Source of the DNA: Streptomyces roseochromogenus subsp. oscitans DS 12.976
Lineage (GTDB): Bacteria > Actinomycetota > Actinomycetes > Streptomycetales > Streptomycetaceae
Length of the DNA: 35,076 nt
Direction of reading: 5' to 3'
NCBI RefSeq assembly: GCF_000497445.1
Contig: NZ_CM002285.1
Coordinates: 3,610,867-3,645,942, forward strand
Positions 8,675 to 16,575 of this stretch are shown one piece after another; position 1 is the first letter of the stretch; every line of letters starts with the position of its first letter. The notes beneath the pieces were generated by a model. It had not been told where the DNA came from and did no database searches. It was given only the letters and a program-made list of their open reading frames with translations. The position numbers and the translations under genes were made by a program.

Positions 8675-9640
8675 ATGCCCGGCATCTCAGGTCTGCGTGC
8701 GTGGTGGGCGGACCGGCCTCCCGCGGCCGGGGCCGCCGTGATGGCGACCGGCGTCCTGTCGGTGGGCCTGCGTCTGACCGGCGCCGAGGCTCTCTCCCGG
8801 GTGACGTTGGCGATGGCCTGCGTCGCCTGGGTGGCACTGGCCGCCGACTTCGTCCTACGGCTGTTCGCCGAGCGGCAGCGCTGGGTGGTCGAGGCGGGCA
8901 GCCCCGGCGCACTCGCCGCCGTCGCCGCGACCACAGTGCTCGGCACCCGGATCTCGGCGCTGGGCCGGCAGACCCTGGCCGAGGCTCTGCTGGCGCTGGC
9001 GGCGCTGCTCTGGCCGGTGCTGCTGCCTCTGGTCGTACGGCACTGGAGGCGGCGCATGCCGGGAGCGGTGTTCCTGTGTTGTGTGGCCCCACAGGGGCTG
9101 GCCGTGCTGGCGGCCACGCTGGCGGCGGCCGAGAGCAGGGCGTGGCTCGCGCACACCGCACTGGTGCTGTTCTGGCTGGGTTTGGTGCTCTACGGCTTCG
9201 CGCTGGCCCACTTCGACGTGCGGCAGGTGCTGGAGGGGGCGGGCAACCAGTGGATCGCGGGCGGGGCGCTCGCGATCTCCGCGCTGGCCGGGGCGAAGCT
9301 GCTCGTCGCCGGGGACGATGCGGGCCTGTATCTGTGGGACGACGACGATCGCGGTGTGCTGCGCGCGGTGACAGTCGCGCTGCTCGTACTGGATCTGGCC
9401 TGGTATCTGGTGCTGCTGGCCGCCGAGGCGGTGCGGCCCCGGCTCGGCTATGACGAGCGGCGGTGGTCGACGGTGTTCCCGATGGGAATGACGGCGGCGG
9501 CACTGTCTGCCGCGACCGCCGTCGGTTTCCCGTGGCTCAGGTGGCCGGGACGGGTGCTGCTGTGGGCGGCGGTGGCGGTGTGGCTCGCGGTCGCCGCGGG
9601 TGCGGTACGCGCGGCCCGCACCGCCGGCGGGGACGGATGA
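8675..9640 (+). CDS. Tellurite-resistance/C4-dicarboxylate transporter (TDT)-like membrane protein
   Basis: 321 residues, almost entirely hydrophobic, with about nine or ten predicted membrane helices. The opening PPAAGAAVMATGVLSVGL and the late RRWSTVFPMGM segment match the signature positions of TDT/SLAC1-like proteins (VMATGIVS near the N-terminus and a W(S/W)xxFPxGM helix). Such proteins form anion channels or carriers for malate, other dicarboxylates, tellurite or sulfite. The substrate cannot be read from the sequence, and the pore Phe of SLAC1/TehA was not identified with certainty. The ATG at 8675 lies about 40 bp after the second palindromic repeat. The gene converges on the small membrane-protein gene with a gap of only 3 bp. 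Confidence 0.7.
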   Translation: MPGISGLRAWWADRPPAAGAAVMATGVLSVGLRLTGAEALSRVTLAMACVAWVALAADFVLRLFAERQRWVVEAGSPGALAAVAATTVLGTRISALGRQTLAEALLALAALLWPVLLPLVVRHWRRRMPGAVFLCCVAPQGLAVLAATLAAAESRAWLAHTALVLFWLGLVLYGFALAHFDVRQVLEGAGNQWIAGGALAISALAGAKLLVAGDDAGLYLWDDDDRGVLRAVTVALLVLDLAWYLVLLAAEAVRPRLGYDERRWSTVFPMGMTAAALSAATAVGFPWLRWPGRVLLWAAVAVWLAVAAGAVRAARTAGGDG

Positions 9641-9643
9641 CCG

Positions 9644-9997
9644 TCAGGTCCACAGCACGGCGATGAAGATGTTCGCCGCGGTCAGCAGGCCGACCGTCCC
9701 GAACGCGCCCTTGTCGATCTTCTCCTCGTCGCGCTTCACATAGACGAGCCCGAGGATCACGATCAGCAGCGCCAGCTTGATGCCGATCTTGATGGTGTTG
9801 ACGTGGTGGTGGTCGGCCTGGTTGAGGCCGACCAGGACCACGCCGGTGACCAGCATGGTCAGCGCGCCGTGCAGCATCCCGGGCACGAACCGGGCCGTGC
9901 CCTGGCCCATCGCCTTCATCTGGGTGAGGAAACCGCCGAGCAGCGCAGCGATGCCGATGATGTGCAGGCCGACGAAGAGATGGATGAGTACGTCCAT
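9644..9997 (-). CDS. Small integral membrane protein of unknown function
   Basis: 117 residues from the ATG at 9997 (MDVLIHLF...). Four hydrophobic helices are visible: LFVGLHIIGIAALLGGFL, GALTMLVTGVVLVGL, IGIKLALLIVILGLVYV and GTVGLLTAANIFIAVLW. There are conserved His residues in helix 1 and in the loop DHHHVN. The layout resembles small actinobacterial membrane proteins annotated as hypothetical, and loosely the haem-binding YozB/CopD-type four-helix bundles, but no function is claimed. The upstream region lacks a strong Shine-Dalgarno. The gene is convergent with the TDT-like gene. Confidence 0.8.
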   Translation of the reverse strand: MDVLIHLFVGLHIIGIAALLGGFLTQMKAMGQGTARFVPGMLHGALTMLVTGVVLVGLNQADHHHVNTIKIGIKLALLIVILGLVYVKRDEEKIDKGAFGTVGLLTAANIFIAVLWT

Positions 9998-10255
9998 GGG
10001 GCCGGAGCCTAATTCGTCGGTAACAGCCCCAGGGACGGCAGGGTGCCGTTCTCGGGATGTTCGAGTGGTGAGGGCTGGCACGCCTCGTCGGAGCTGGGCT
10101 CGCGAAGCCTTTGGTCAGACCGTGCGGTCGGTCCTCACGCTCGTGGTGGTGGCGGTCGGGTGGGCGTCGGGCGGATGCCTGTTGCGTGGCTGGCCTCGAT
10201 GCCTCGGGTTAGACCGGAGGCGCCTGGCGTCTTCGCGGCCGCCACCACGAGCGGT
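9998..10255. other. Gene-free stretch upstream of the transposase remnant
   Basis: I see no convincing gene, promoter or RNA here. The short open frames have poor codon bias. The lower density suggests a decayed insertion-prone site continuing into the transposase remnant. Confidence 0.5.
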
Positions 10256-10550
10256 GTTGACGCCCGGGACCCCAAGGCGTACGCGGGCTCATCACCGATC
10301 ACCCGAGCCTCCGGCAAGAAATCCAGCGTCACCCGCCGACGCGTGAAGAACGACCGGCTCAACCACGCCGACTACCTGTGAACCTTCGCCGCCCTGACCG
10401 CCCCCGGATCCAAGACCCATTACCGCCGGCGACGCGACAAACACGGCGACCGGCACGCCTCGGCCCTGCGCAACCTGTTCAACCGCATGGTCGGCCGGCT
10501 CTGCCACTGCCTGCAGCACGGCGAGCACTACGACGAAGCACAGGCCTCCC
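10256..10550 (+). pseudogene. IS110-family transposase remnant (C-terminal part, in-frame stop)
   Basis: Frame 2 translates to VDARDPKAYAGSSPITRASGKK, then RVKNDRLNHADYL, a stop, TFAALTAPGSKTHYRRRR, and HASALRNLFNRMVGRLCHCLQHGEHYDEA. This order matches the IS110/IS116 transposase C-terminus: YAGxxPxTRASGKK, VxNDRLxxALYLWAF, SPGxRxYYxxxRxxGxxHxxALRALANRLVGxLHxCLxHxxxYDE. The TGA at 10379-10381 replaces the conserved Trp of YLW. Only about 98 of the usual roughly 400 codons remain, and the N-terminal DEDD catalytic part is missing. No terminal repeats were found. It is an old dead copy, not a mobile element. Confidence 0.8.
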
Positions 10551-10601
10551 CGTCCCCGCCGGGAACGGCTCGGGGCGACTGCCGCCGCCTGAGCCCAGCT
10601 T

Positions 10602-10829
10602 CTACTCCGGGATGACCAGGCCGAACTCGCGCAGTCGGGGCAAGCAGGCATCCAGGCAGGCCTCCACGGATACGGCGTCCGTGCGCACCAGGAGATCTTC
10701 GCGGAACGGGTTCCCGCTTGCCACGAACGTCCACGGCTTCACGCCGTCGCGCATGCGCTCGGCATCGGCCTTGAACAGCACCGTGACCCCCTGCTCGGCC
10801 AATGCTTCCATGACCCGCACCACGTCCAC
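10602..10829 (-). CDS. Small orphan protein, possibly 5' truncated
   Basis: 75 residues from the GTG at 10829 (VDVVRVMEALAEQ...). I do not recognise it. It has good Streptomyces codon bias and an ordered alpha/beta look: amphipathic MEALAEQGVTVLFKAD, KPWTFVASGNPF, then VSVEACLDACLPRLREFGLVIPE. The same frame continues upstream as LCCLFDYGRKGAS, interrupted by a TAG at 10869-10871 just after an ATG at 10880 (M-P-V-stop). The original gene may therefore have begun at 10880 and been broken by one nonsense change. It lies back to back with the IS110 remnant, which fits a decaying island. No promoter or ribosome-binding site is clear. Confidence 0.45.
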   Translation of the reverse strand: MDVVRVMEALAEQGVTVLFKADAERMRDGVKPWTFVASGNPFREDLLVRTDAVSVEACLDACLPRLREFGLVIPE

Positions 10830-10880
10830 CGAAGCCCCCTTGCGTCCGTAATCGAACAGGCAGCAAAGCTACACGGGCAT

Positions 10881-11390
10881 CTCAGCAACCGACTTGACAG
10901 CTCGGGGGGCGTGAGGCGCCTGGCCAGAGGCCACGCGCCTTGTGTCACCGGGCCCGGCACAGCGCCCGACGATCTTGCGCCGGCGATCTTGCATCGACCC
11001 TGGCTTCGGGCTCGCATATATGCGCCCCATAGCACCCCGCGCCTCCCGCCCGGCCCGCTTTCCGCGCTTCGGTCACCACGCTGTGTGAAGACGACGACTC
11101 TGGAACGGGGAGGCGGTCACATACGGTCACATCCCGGCCCGTCGGAGCCAGTTCCGCACACCCCGTTACCTGCTCGTCACAGGCGGGCTTAGCGTCCTCC
11201 CCCAGGTGACCGGCTCCCACCGCCGCCCGGGCCAGGGGCGGCAGTCGGCCACCACCGCCGAGAAAGGTCCGGCGGCGGCCCGCTTCCCCTGTGCGGGCCG
11301 TCACCGGACGTGACGTACGGACCACTCGGTCGGACCGCCCGGTCGGACCCCTCGGTCGTACGAGTCGTACGGAAGGACGTGACGGTCCAG
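10881..11390. other. 510-bp stretch with the likely promoter and long leader of the second NlpC/P60 gene
   Basis: No gene is supported here. A TAGCGT at 11190-11195 repeats the -10 of the first NlpC/P60 gene, with a weak TTACCT 18 bp upstream (11166-11171). That would give a leader of about 190 bases. The leader is rich in GC hairpins and CGGTCGGACC-like short direct repeats at about 11325-11355, but none of the conserved ydaO blocks is present. Confidence 0.35.
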
Positions 11391-12455
11391 GTGGCAGCGC
11401 ACCGCAAGCCCCGACAACGCGCGATCGGTGGCCCTACGGCCCGGACGGCCGTCACTCTCGCCCTGGCGGGCACGGCCACCGCGACGGGGTTCGACGGGAC
11501 GGGACACGCCGAGCCGCAGCTGACACCGGCACAGGTGAAGGCCAAGGTGGACCAGCTCTACCAGGCAGCCGAGACGGCCACCGAGAAGTACGACGGCGGG
11601 AAGGAGGAGGCGGACTCGGCGCAGCGACGGCTGAACGCGCTGCGGGACGAGACCGCCCGCAAGCAGGACAGGCTCAACTCGGCCCGGGACGCGCTCGGTT
11701 CGTTCGCGACGGCGCAGTACCGCGACGGCGGCTTCGCCCCGGCCGTGCAGCTCGCTCTGTCCGGCGATCCCGACCGGTATCTGGACGACACCGCGTTCGC
11801 GGAGTGGGTCGGCGACCGGCAGGCCACCGCCGTGTCGCAGGTGCGCGAACAGCTGCGGGAGATCGAGCAGTTGCGCGGTGCCGCGCGCGTCGAGCTGACC
11901 TCACTGCGGTCACGGCAGGCGCAGCTGAAACGGCAGAAGAAGACCATCACCACCAAGCTGGACGAGGCCCGGCGGCTGCTGGCCGGGCTCACCGCGCGGC
12001 AGCGGGCCGCGGTAACCGGTGACGGCGCCGCGCCGGGTCATGCCTCCCGGTCGGCGTCGGGCACCCGGCGGGCGCTGGACCAGTCGGGTTCGGCCACGGC
12101 CCCGAACGCCCGTGCTGCGGCGGCCATTTCCTATGCCTACGCCAAGCTCGGCAGCCCCTATGTGTGGGGCGCGGCCGGCCCGAACGCCTTCGACTGCTCG
12201 GGCCTGGTCCAAGCCGCCTACCGCTCCGCCGGTATCTCCCTGCCCCGCACCACCTACGCCCAGATCGACGTGGGCCAGCGCGTCTCCCGCTCCGAACTCC
12301 AGCCCGGGGACCTGGTGTTCTTCTACTCCGGGGTCAGCCACGTCGGCATCTACGTCGGCAACGGGCAGATCATCCACGCCCCGAACCCGTCGGCCCCGGT
12401 CCGGCTGGCCCCGGTCGACCTGATGCCGTTCGCGGGGGCGACCCGGGTGGCGTAG
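11391..12455 (+). CDS. Secreted NlpC/P60 peptidoglycan hydrolase, second paralogue
   Basis: 354 residues from the GTG at 11391, giving 'AAHRKPRQRAIGG', which aligns with the start of the paralogue at 7329. GGAAGGA lies 13 bases upstream, a long but usable spacing. A signal peptide ends near residue 40 (GHA-EP). A coiled-coil stalk follows (about 43-220; AETATEKYDGGKEEAD, then KRQKKTITTKLDEARRLL), with a short linker and the C40 domain at about 245-354. Catalytic Cys269 lies in DCSGL, with the two His in SHVG and IHAP. It should cut peptidoglycan stem peptides outside the cell, like its paralogue, but has a shorter linker and no Ser/Gly run. Its leader is not the c-di-AMP riboswitch, so the two enzymes probably answer to different signals. 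It converges with the response regulator gene. Confidence 0.92.
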   Translation: MAAHRKPRQRAIGGPTARTAVTLALAGTATATGFDGTGHAEPQLTPAQVKAKVDQLYQAAETATEKYDGGKEEADSAQRRLNALRDETARKQDRLNSARDALGSFATAQYRDGGFAPAVQLALSGDPDRYLDDTAFAEWVGDRQATAVSQVREQLREIEQLRGAARVELTSLRSRQAQLKRQKKTITTKLDEARRLLAGLTARQRAAVTGDGAAPGHASRSASGTRRALDQSGSATAPNARAAAAISYAYAKLGSPYVWGAAGPNAFDCSGLVQAAYRSAGISLPRTTYAQIDVGQRVSRSELQPGDLVFFYSGVSHVGIYVGNGQIIHAPNPSAPVRLAPVDLMPFAGATRVA

Positions 12456-12471
12456 GGGGGGCCCGTACGGG

Positions 12472-13212
12472 TCAGACCAGTCGGCGGGCCGTCGCCCAGC
12501 GGGTCAGTTCGTGGCGGTTGGACAGCTGGAGCTTGCGCAGGACCGCCGAGACATGGGACTCGACTGTCTTCACGGAGATGAACAGCTGCTTGGCGATCTC
12601 CTTGTAGGCGTAGCCGCGGGCGATCAGGCGCAGCACCTCGCGCTCGCGCTGGGTGAGGCGGTCCAGGTCCTCGTCCACGGGCGGGGCGTCGGTGGAGGCG
12701 AAGGCGTCCAGGACGAACCCGGCCAGCCGCGGAGAGAAGACGGCGTCGCCCTCCTGGACACGGAAGATCGAGTCGACCAGATCGGTGCCGGTGATGGTCT
12801 TGGTGACATAGCCGCGGGCGCCTCCGCGGATCACGCCGATCACGTCCTCCGCCGCGTCCGACACGGACAGCGCGAGAAAGCGGACGGGCCGCTCGGTGTC
12901 CGCCGTCAACGCCGCGCACCGGCGCAGCACTTCGACACCGCCGCCGCCCGGCAGATGGACGTCTAGGAGGACCACCTCGGGCCGGGTCGCGGTGATGACC
13001 GTGACCGCCTGGTCGACGTCCGCGGCCTCGCCGACCACCTCGACCCCGGTTTCGGCGGTCTGCCCGATCTCGGCCTGGACGCCGGTGCGGAACATCCGGT
13101 GGTCATCCACGAGCACCACCCGTACGTGCCGTCCGCCGCCGCCTCCGGCAGCCCCGGCACCGGCCGTCTCGGCGCCTCCCGCCGTGCCGTTCGTCTCGGT
13201 CGCGTCGCTCAT
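12472..13212 (-). CDS. LuxR/NarL-family response regulator
   Basis: 246 residues. After a Gly/Ala-rich N-terminal tail of about 27 residues comes a receiver domain (29-155) with the acidic pair Asp36-Asp37, phosphoacceptor Asp84 in LLDVHLPGG, and Lys138 in YVTKTI. A LuxR-type helix-turn-helix follows at about 184-241, LTQREREVLRLIARGYAYKEIA then TVESHVSAVLRKL. It is a DNA-binding transcription factor activated by phosphorylation. The ATG overlaps the kinase stop by four bases (ATGA), so the two are translationally coupled and are partners. The likely targets are envelope-stress genes, including the divergent PspC gene. Confidence 0.95.
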   Translation of the reverse strand: MSDATETNGTAGGAETAGAGAAGGGGGRHVRVVLVDDHRMFRTGVQAEIGQTAETGVEVVGEAADVDQAVTVITATRPEVVLLDVHLPGGGGVEVLRRCAALTADTERPVRFLALSVSDAAEDVIGVIRGGARGYVTKTITGTDLVDSIFRVQEGDAVFSPRLAGFVLDAFASTDAPPVDEDLDRLTQREREVLRLIARGYAYKEIAKQLFISVKTVESHVSAVLRKLQLSNRHELTRWATARRLV

Positions 13213-14498
13213 GACGTCTTCTCCGCCCTCTCCATCTCCAGCTCGACCTCCGTGCCGCCGCCCGGAACCGACCGCAGCCGGGCCGTTCCGCCGTTGCGCT
13301 CCATGCGGCCGATGATCGATTCTCTGACGCCCATGCGGTCGGCGGGTATCGAGTCGAGGTCGAAGCCCGGGCCACGGTCACGCACGGACACGAAGACCGT
13401 CCTTCCCTCGACTTCGGCATAGACCTGTACGGCGCCGCCCTCGCCACCGTACTTGGCGGCGTTCACCATCGCCTCGCGCGCGGCCTGCATCTGCGCGCCG
13501 GTCCTCTCGTCCAGCGCGCAGTCGCCGACGATGACGACCTCGATGGGCACCCCGTGCTTGTCCTCCACCTCGGCGGCGCTGCGCCGGACCGCCTCGGCGA
13601 CCGTGTCCGGCTCGTCGGCCTCGTCTTTGCCGGTGCCCTCCGGCTTGTACAGCCAGGTGCGCAGGTCGCGCTCCTGGGCACGGGCGAGGCGGCGCACCTC
13701 GTTCCCGTTGTCGGCGTTGCGCTGGATCAGGGTCAGGGTGTGCAGCACGGAGTCGTGGACGTGGGCGGCGACCTCGGCGCGCTCCTGGGCGCGGATGCGC
13801 ATCAGGCGTTCCTCGGACAGGTCCTGGGTCATGCGGACCAGATACGGGCCGGCGAGGAGCGTGATGCCGACGAGGACGACGAGGGCCGCCTGGAGGACCG
13901 CGCCGAGGTGGGCGGCCGAGCCCTGCAGCACGAAGATGGCGGAGACACCGGCCGTGACGAGCAGGACACCGCCGGCCGCGCGCAGCAGGGTGAGGGTGCG
14001 GCGCCGGCGGCCGACCTCGACCCAGCGGGCCCGGCGGGCGTTGTCCGCCTGGCGCCAGACGAGGGCCACACCGGCCGCGACGAGTACCGCGGGCAGCAGA
14101 TACGCCTTGGCCGCGCTGCCCAGGTTGACGCTGCCCACGAAGACCATGGACACGATGACCATGAGGAGCAGTGCGACGATCTGGCCCTTTTCGGGCCGGC
14201 GGGCCAGGAGTCTGCGGCGGCCGTCCGGCGCGGTCGCGGTGCCGACGAGCGGCTGCTTCTGCTCGCCGACACCGCCGACGCCGAGCGGGACCCAGAACCA
14301 GAACGCCGCGTACAGCAGCGCGCCGAGGCCGTTGGCCATGAACAGGCCGACGAAGGCGAGCCGGACCCAGATGACGGGCAGCCCGAGATGCCCGGCGAGG
14401 CCCCGCGCCACTCCGCCGAGCCAGCGTCCGTCGCTGCTGCGGTAGAGCTTGCGCGGCGGCCGCGGGTCGTCGACTGGCAGGCTTGCGGCTTCCGGCAT
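13209..14498 (-). CDS. PspC-domain sensor histidine kinase
   Basis: 429 residues from the ATG at 14498; an ATG at 14534 is possible but neither has a clear Shine-Dalgarno. Residues about 15-75 form a PspC domain (KLYRSSDGRWLGGVARGLAGHLG, then a hydrophobic helix). Further helices lie at about 107-123, 131-147, 174-191 and 199-221. The HisKA_3 dimerisation region has phosphoacceptor His248 in HVHDSVLHTL. The ATPase domain has Asn347 in REAMVNAAKYG and the G-box DRGPGFD at 374-380. It senses envelope stress at the membrane and phosphorylates the overlapping response regulator. PspC fused to a kinase is known in actinobacteria. The facing gene encodes a second PspC protein, suggesting direct sensing through PspC-PspC contacts. 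Confidence 0.94.
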   Translation of the reverse strand: MPEAASLPVDDPRPPRKLYRSSDGRWLGGVARGLAGHLGLPVIWVRLAFVGLFMANGLGALLYAAFWFWVPLGVGGVGEQKQPLVGTATAPDGRRRLLARRPEKGQIVALLLMVIVSMVFVGSVNLGSAAKAYLLPAVLVAAGVALVWRQADNARRARWVEVGRRRRTLTLLRAAGGVLLVTAGVSAIFVLQGSAAHLGAVLQAALVVLVGITLLAGPYLVRMTQDLSEERLMRIRAQERAEVAAHVHDSVLHTLTLIQRNADNGNEVRRLARAQERDLRTWLYKPEGTGKDEADEPDTVAEAVRRSAAEVEDKHGVPIEVVIVGDCALDERTGAQMQAAREAMVNAAKYGGEGGAVQVYAEVEGRTVFVSVRDRGPGFDLDSIPADRMGVRESIIGRMERNGGTARLRSVPGGGTEVELEMERAEKTS

Positions 14499-14709
14499 GC
14501 CAACGATGGTCACATGGCCGGCGGGGCCAGGCATCAGGGTCGGCCCCCGAGACGCCCCTGATCTTCCGCGGAGCCGGGTCGGGGAGCACCGGAGCGGGGC
14601 GGTCAGGTGCCGCTCGAACGGTTCCCGGCCCCGTCTCAGGGCCGATTTCAGGGTTCGCCCAGGGTCGTCCCGACTGCCGCGGCGGCGGCCGGGCGGTCAC
14701 CATGGACGC

Positions 14710-16167
14710 ATGACGGATCACGAGCACGCCGCGACGGGTCCGGGACCCGGCCCCGGCCCGCGCCCGGCCCCGGGCACCGGACCGACGGATGCCGCGCCCG
14801 CCGCGACGGGGAAGACGGGAGCGGCCGGCGTCGGCACCGACTCACATGCCGGCGAACAGCGGCGGGACCAGGACCAGCCGGCCGCCGAGGCCCCCGAGCG
14901 GTTCCGGCGCGACCGCCGGCACAAGATGATCGCGGGCGTGTGCGCGGGCCTCGGCCGGCACACCGACATGGACCCGGTGATCTTCCGCATCACCCTGGCC
15001 GTGCTGTCCGCGACCGGCGGCATCGGCCTCATCTTCTACGGCTTCGCCTGGCTCCTCGTGCCGTACGAGGACGAGGAGGAGAACGAGGTCCGCAAGCTGC
15101 TGACCGGCCGGGTCGACGGCCAGGCGCTCGCCGCCGTGCTGTTCGCGCTGGTCGGCTGCGGAGTCTTCCTGACCATGCTGAGAAACGGCGGGGTGCTGGC
15201 CTTCGCCGCGGTGCTCTCCCTGCTGCTGGCGGGCGCCGGGTACTGGTCGCGGCGCCGGGGCGCCCCCGACCCCGACCCGCTGTCCGCGCAGGCCGCCGCC
15301 GACGCCCCGCCGGAGGCCAAGGCGCCGCCGGTCGTCGCCATCTACCCGTCGTGGTGGCGGGACCCGATCGTCAAGGACGGCACCCACGTCGGCGGCACCG
15401 GTTATCTGTGGGGGCCCGGCGACAGCCGGGACCGGGACATCACCTCGGTGGTCGACGTCGGCATCGCCACCCCCTGGACCCACCCCGGTTCCATACGGCC
15501 GCAGCCCGCCGTGCCCCCGAGACCGCGCGGCCCGCGCTGGATCGGCGGCTGGGTGTTCCTGCTCGCCCTGGTGGCGGGCGGCCTGGGGACCCGGCTGACC
15601 TGGGACACGCATCCGCTGGGCACCAGCTTGCAGACCGGTCTGGCGTGCGCGCTGGCGGTGTTCGGGCTGGGTCTCATGGTCAGCGCGTTCCTGGGGCGTA
15701 CGGGAGCCGGGACGGTGTTCCTGGGGATCGTCACGGCGGCGCTGCTCGCCGGGGCGTCGGCCATGCCCAAGGACATCACCACCCACTGGAGAGACACCTC
15801 CTGGACGCCCGCCGCGACCGCGCAGATGCGGCCGGCGTACGACCTCGGCACCGGGCGCGGCACTCTCGACCTGAGCCGGGTGCGTCCGGGCAAGGGAGGG
15901 ACGGTCGCGACGGACGCCCACGTGGGTGCGGGACAGCTGAAGGTGATCGTGCCGGCGGACGTGACCGTGCGGATGAAGATCGATGTGGGCGTGGGCGACA
16001 TCCGGTTGCCCGGGGAGAACGGGAACGGGAAGGACGTGGACGTGCAGCCGGACAGACACAAGAGCGTGACGCTGGCTCCGGCCAAGGGCGCCAAGGACGC
16101 GGGCACGCTGGACCTCAGGCTCGGCGTCGGTCTGGGAGAGGTGGAGGTCAGTCGTGCTGCGTCATGA
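14710..16167 (+). CDS. PspC-domain membrane protein with LiaF-like C-terminus
   Basis: 485 residues from the ATG at 14710. A Pro/Gly/Thr-rich cytoplasmic tail (1-60) is followed by a PspC domain (about 66-125: RRHKMIAGVCAGLGRHTDMDPV, then IGLIFYGFAWLLVPYEDEEENEV). Additional helices lie at about 138-175, 281-300, 310-330 and 335-355. The C-terminal 110 residues (about 375-485) are a beta-rich domain with GAGQLKVIVPADVTVRMKIDVGVGDIRLPG and LGVGLGEVEV, the pattern of the LiaF/DUF2154 'cell-wall-active antibiotic response' domain. It faces the PspC kinase across a 211-bp divergent region and is probably the sensor or inhibitor partner, like LiaF with LiaSR. The next gene overlaps its end by 14 bp. 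Confidence 0.9.
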   Translation: MTDHEHAATGPGPGPGPRPAPGTGPTDAAPAATGKTGAAGVGTDSHAGEQRRDQDQPAAEAPERFRRDRRHKMIAGVCAGLGRHTDMDPVIFRITLAVLSATGGIGLIFYGFAWLLVPYEDEEENEVRKLLTGRVDGQALAAVLFALVGCGVFLTMLRNGGVLAFAAVLSLLLAGAGYWSRRRGAPDPDPLSAQAAADAPPEAKAPPVVAIYPSWWRDPIVKDGTHVGGTGYLWGPGDSRDRDITSVVDVGIATPWTHPGSIRPQPAVPPRPRGPRWIGGWVFLLALVAGGLGTRLTWDTHPLGTSLQTGLACALAVFGLGLMVSAFLGRTGAGTVFLGIVTAALLAGASAMPKDITTHWRDTSWTPAATAQMRPAYDLGTGRGTLDLSRVRPGKGGTVATDAHVGAGQLKVIVPADVTVRMKIDVGVGDIRLPGENGNGKDVDVQPDRHKSVTLAPAKGAKDAGTLDLRLGVGLGEVEVSRAAS

Positions 16168-16363
16168 GTTCCAGCCCGGGAGGCTGGTCGCCGGGCTCTT
16201 CCTCACTGCCACCGGCGTGGTCTTCGCGGGAGACGCGGGCGGGCTGTGGGAGACGCCGTGGTTCGCGGTCGTGCCGCTGATCGTGGGCGGCCTGTGCCTG
16301 GCCGGTGCCACAGCGACGGTGGCACGGGGCATACGCAGACGGGGCGGCACGGAGAGCGGCTAG
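16154..16363 (+). CDS. Small two-helix membrane protein of the PspC operon
   Basis: 69 residues from a GTG at 16154, which lies inside the 3' end of the PspC gene (14-bp overlap), so it is translationally coupled. It has two hydrophobic helices, LVAGLFLTATGVVFAG and WFAVVPLIVGGLCLAGATATVA, and a basic C-terminus RGIRRRGG. It has no enzymatic motif. Its position suggests an accessory part of the PspC/LiaF-like membrane complex. Confidence 0.85.
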   Translation: MLRHEFQPGRLVAGLFLTATGVVFAGDAGGLWETPWFAVVPLIVGGLCLAGATATVARGIRRRGGTESG

Positions 16364-16575
16364 GCAGTGCGGCCCGGATCGGGCAGACCCTGGCTGGTGT
16401 TCGGCCCCTGGCGGACGTACAGGCCCTCCAGGAGCGCGGCCAGAGAGCGGCGGGCGGTCTCGGCGCGGGCCGCCGCGGGGGCACCGTGGACGTTCGCGGC
16501 GTAGGCGACTCCGCACATCAGCGGGACCAGGCCGGTGGCGGTCAGGTCGGCGCGCACCACTCCGTCGTCGCGGGC
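16360..16575 (-). pseudogene. TetR-family regulator remnant (C-terminal part only)
   Basis: The frame after the DoxX stop reads ARDDGVVRADLTATGLVPLMCGVAYAANVHG, then AETARRSLAALLEGLY, to a stop at 16360. This is the usual last part of TetR_C regulators (VRxDLTAxDLVPLMCGVAYAxxVHG...LAVLLEGL). The N-terminal HTH and most of the ligand-binding domain are absent, and there are only about 71 codons of the usual 190. It follows the DoxX stop (TAG 16576-16578) in the same frame with no gap, so it looks like a deletion that fused the two. A GTG at 16560 could allow reinitiation, but a functional protein is unlikely. Confidence 0.7.

Noticed and set aside
11196..11390. Second ydaO riboswitch
   Set aside because: The conserved AACCCTTCCGAACC and CAGCTAACC blocks seen at 7125-7318 are absent.
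13554..14561. Open frame antisense to the histidine kinase
   Set aside because: It mirrors kinase codons and has repeated Gly/Ala/Arg; no homologous domain is visible.
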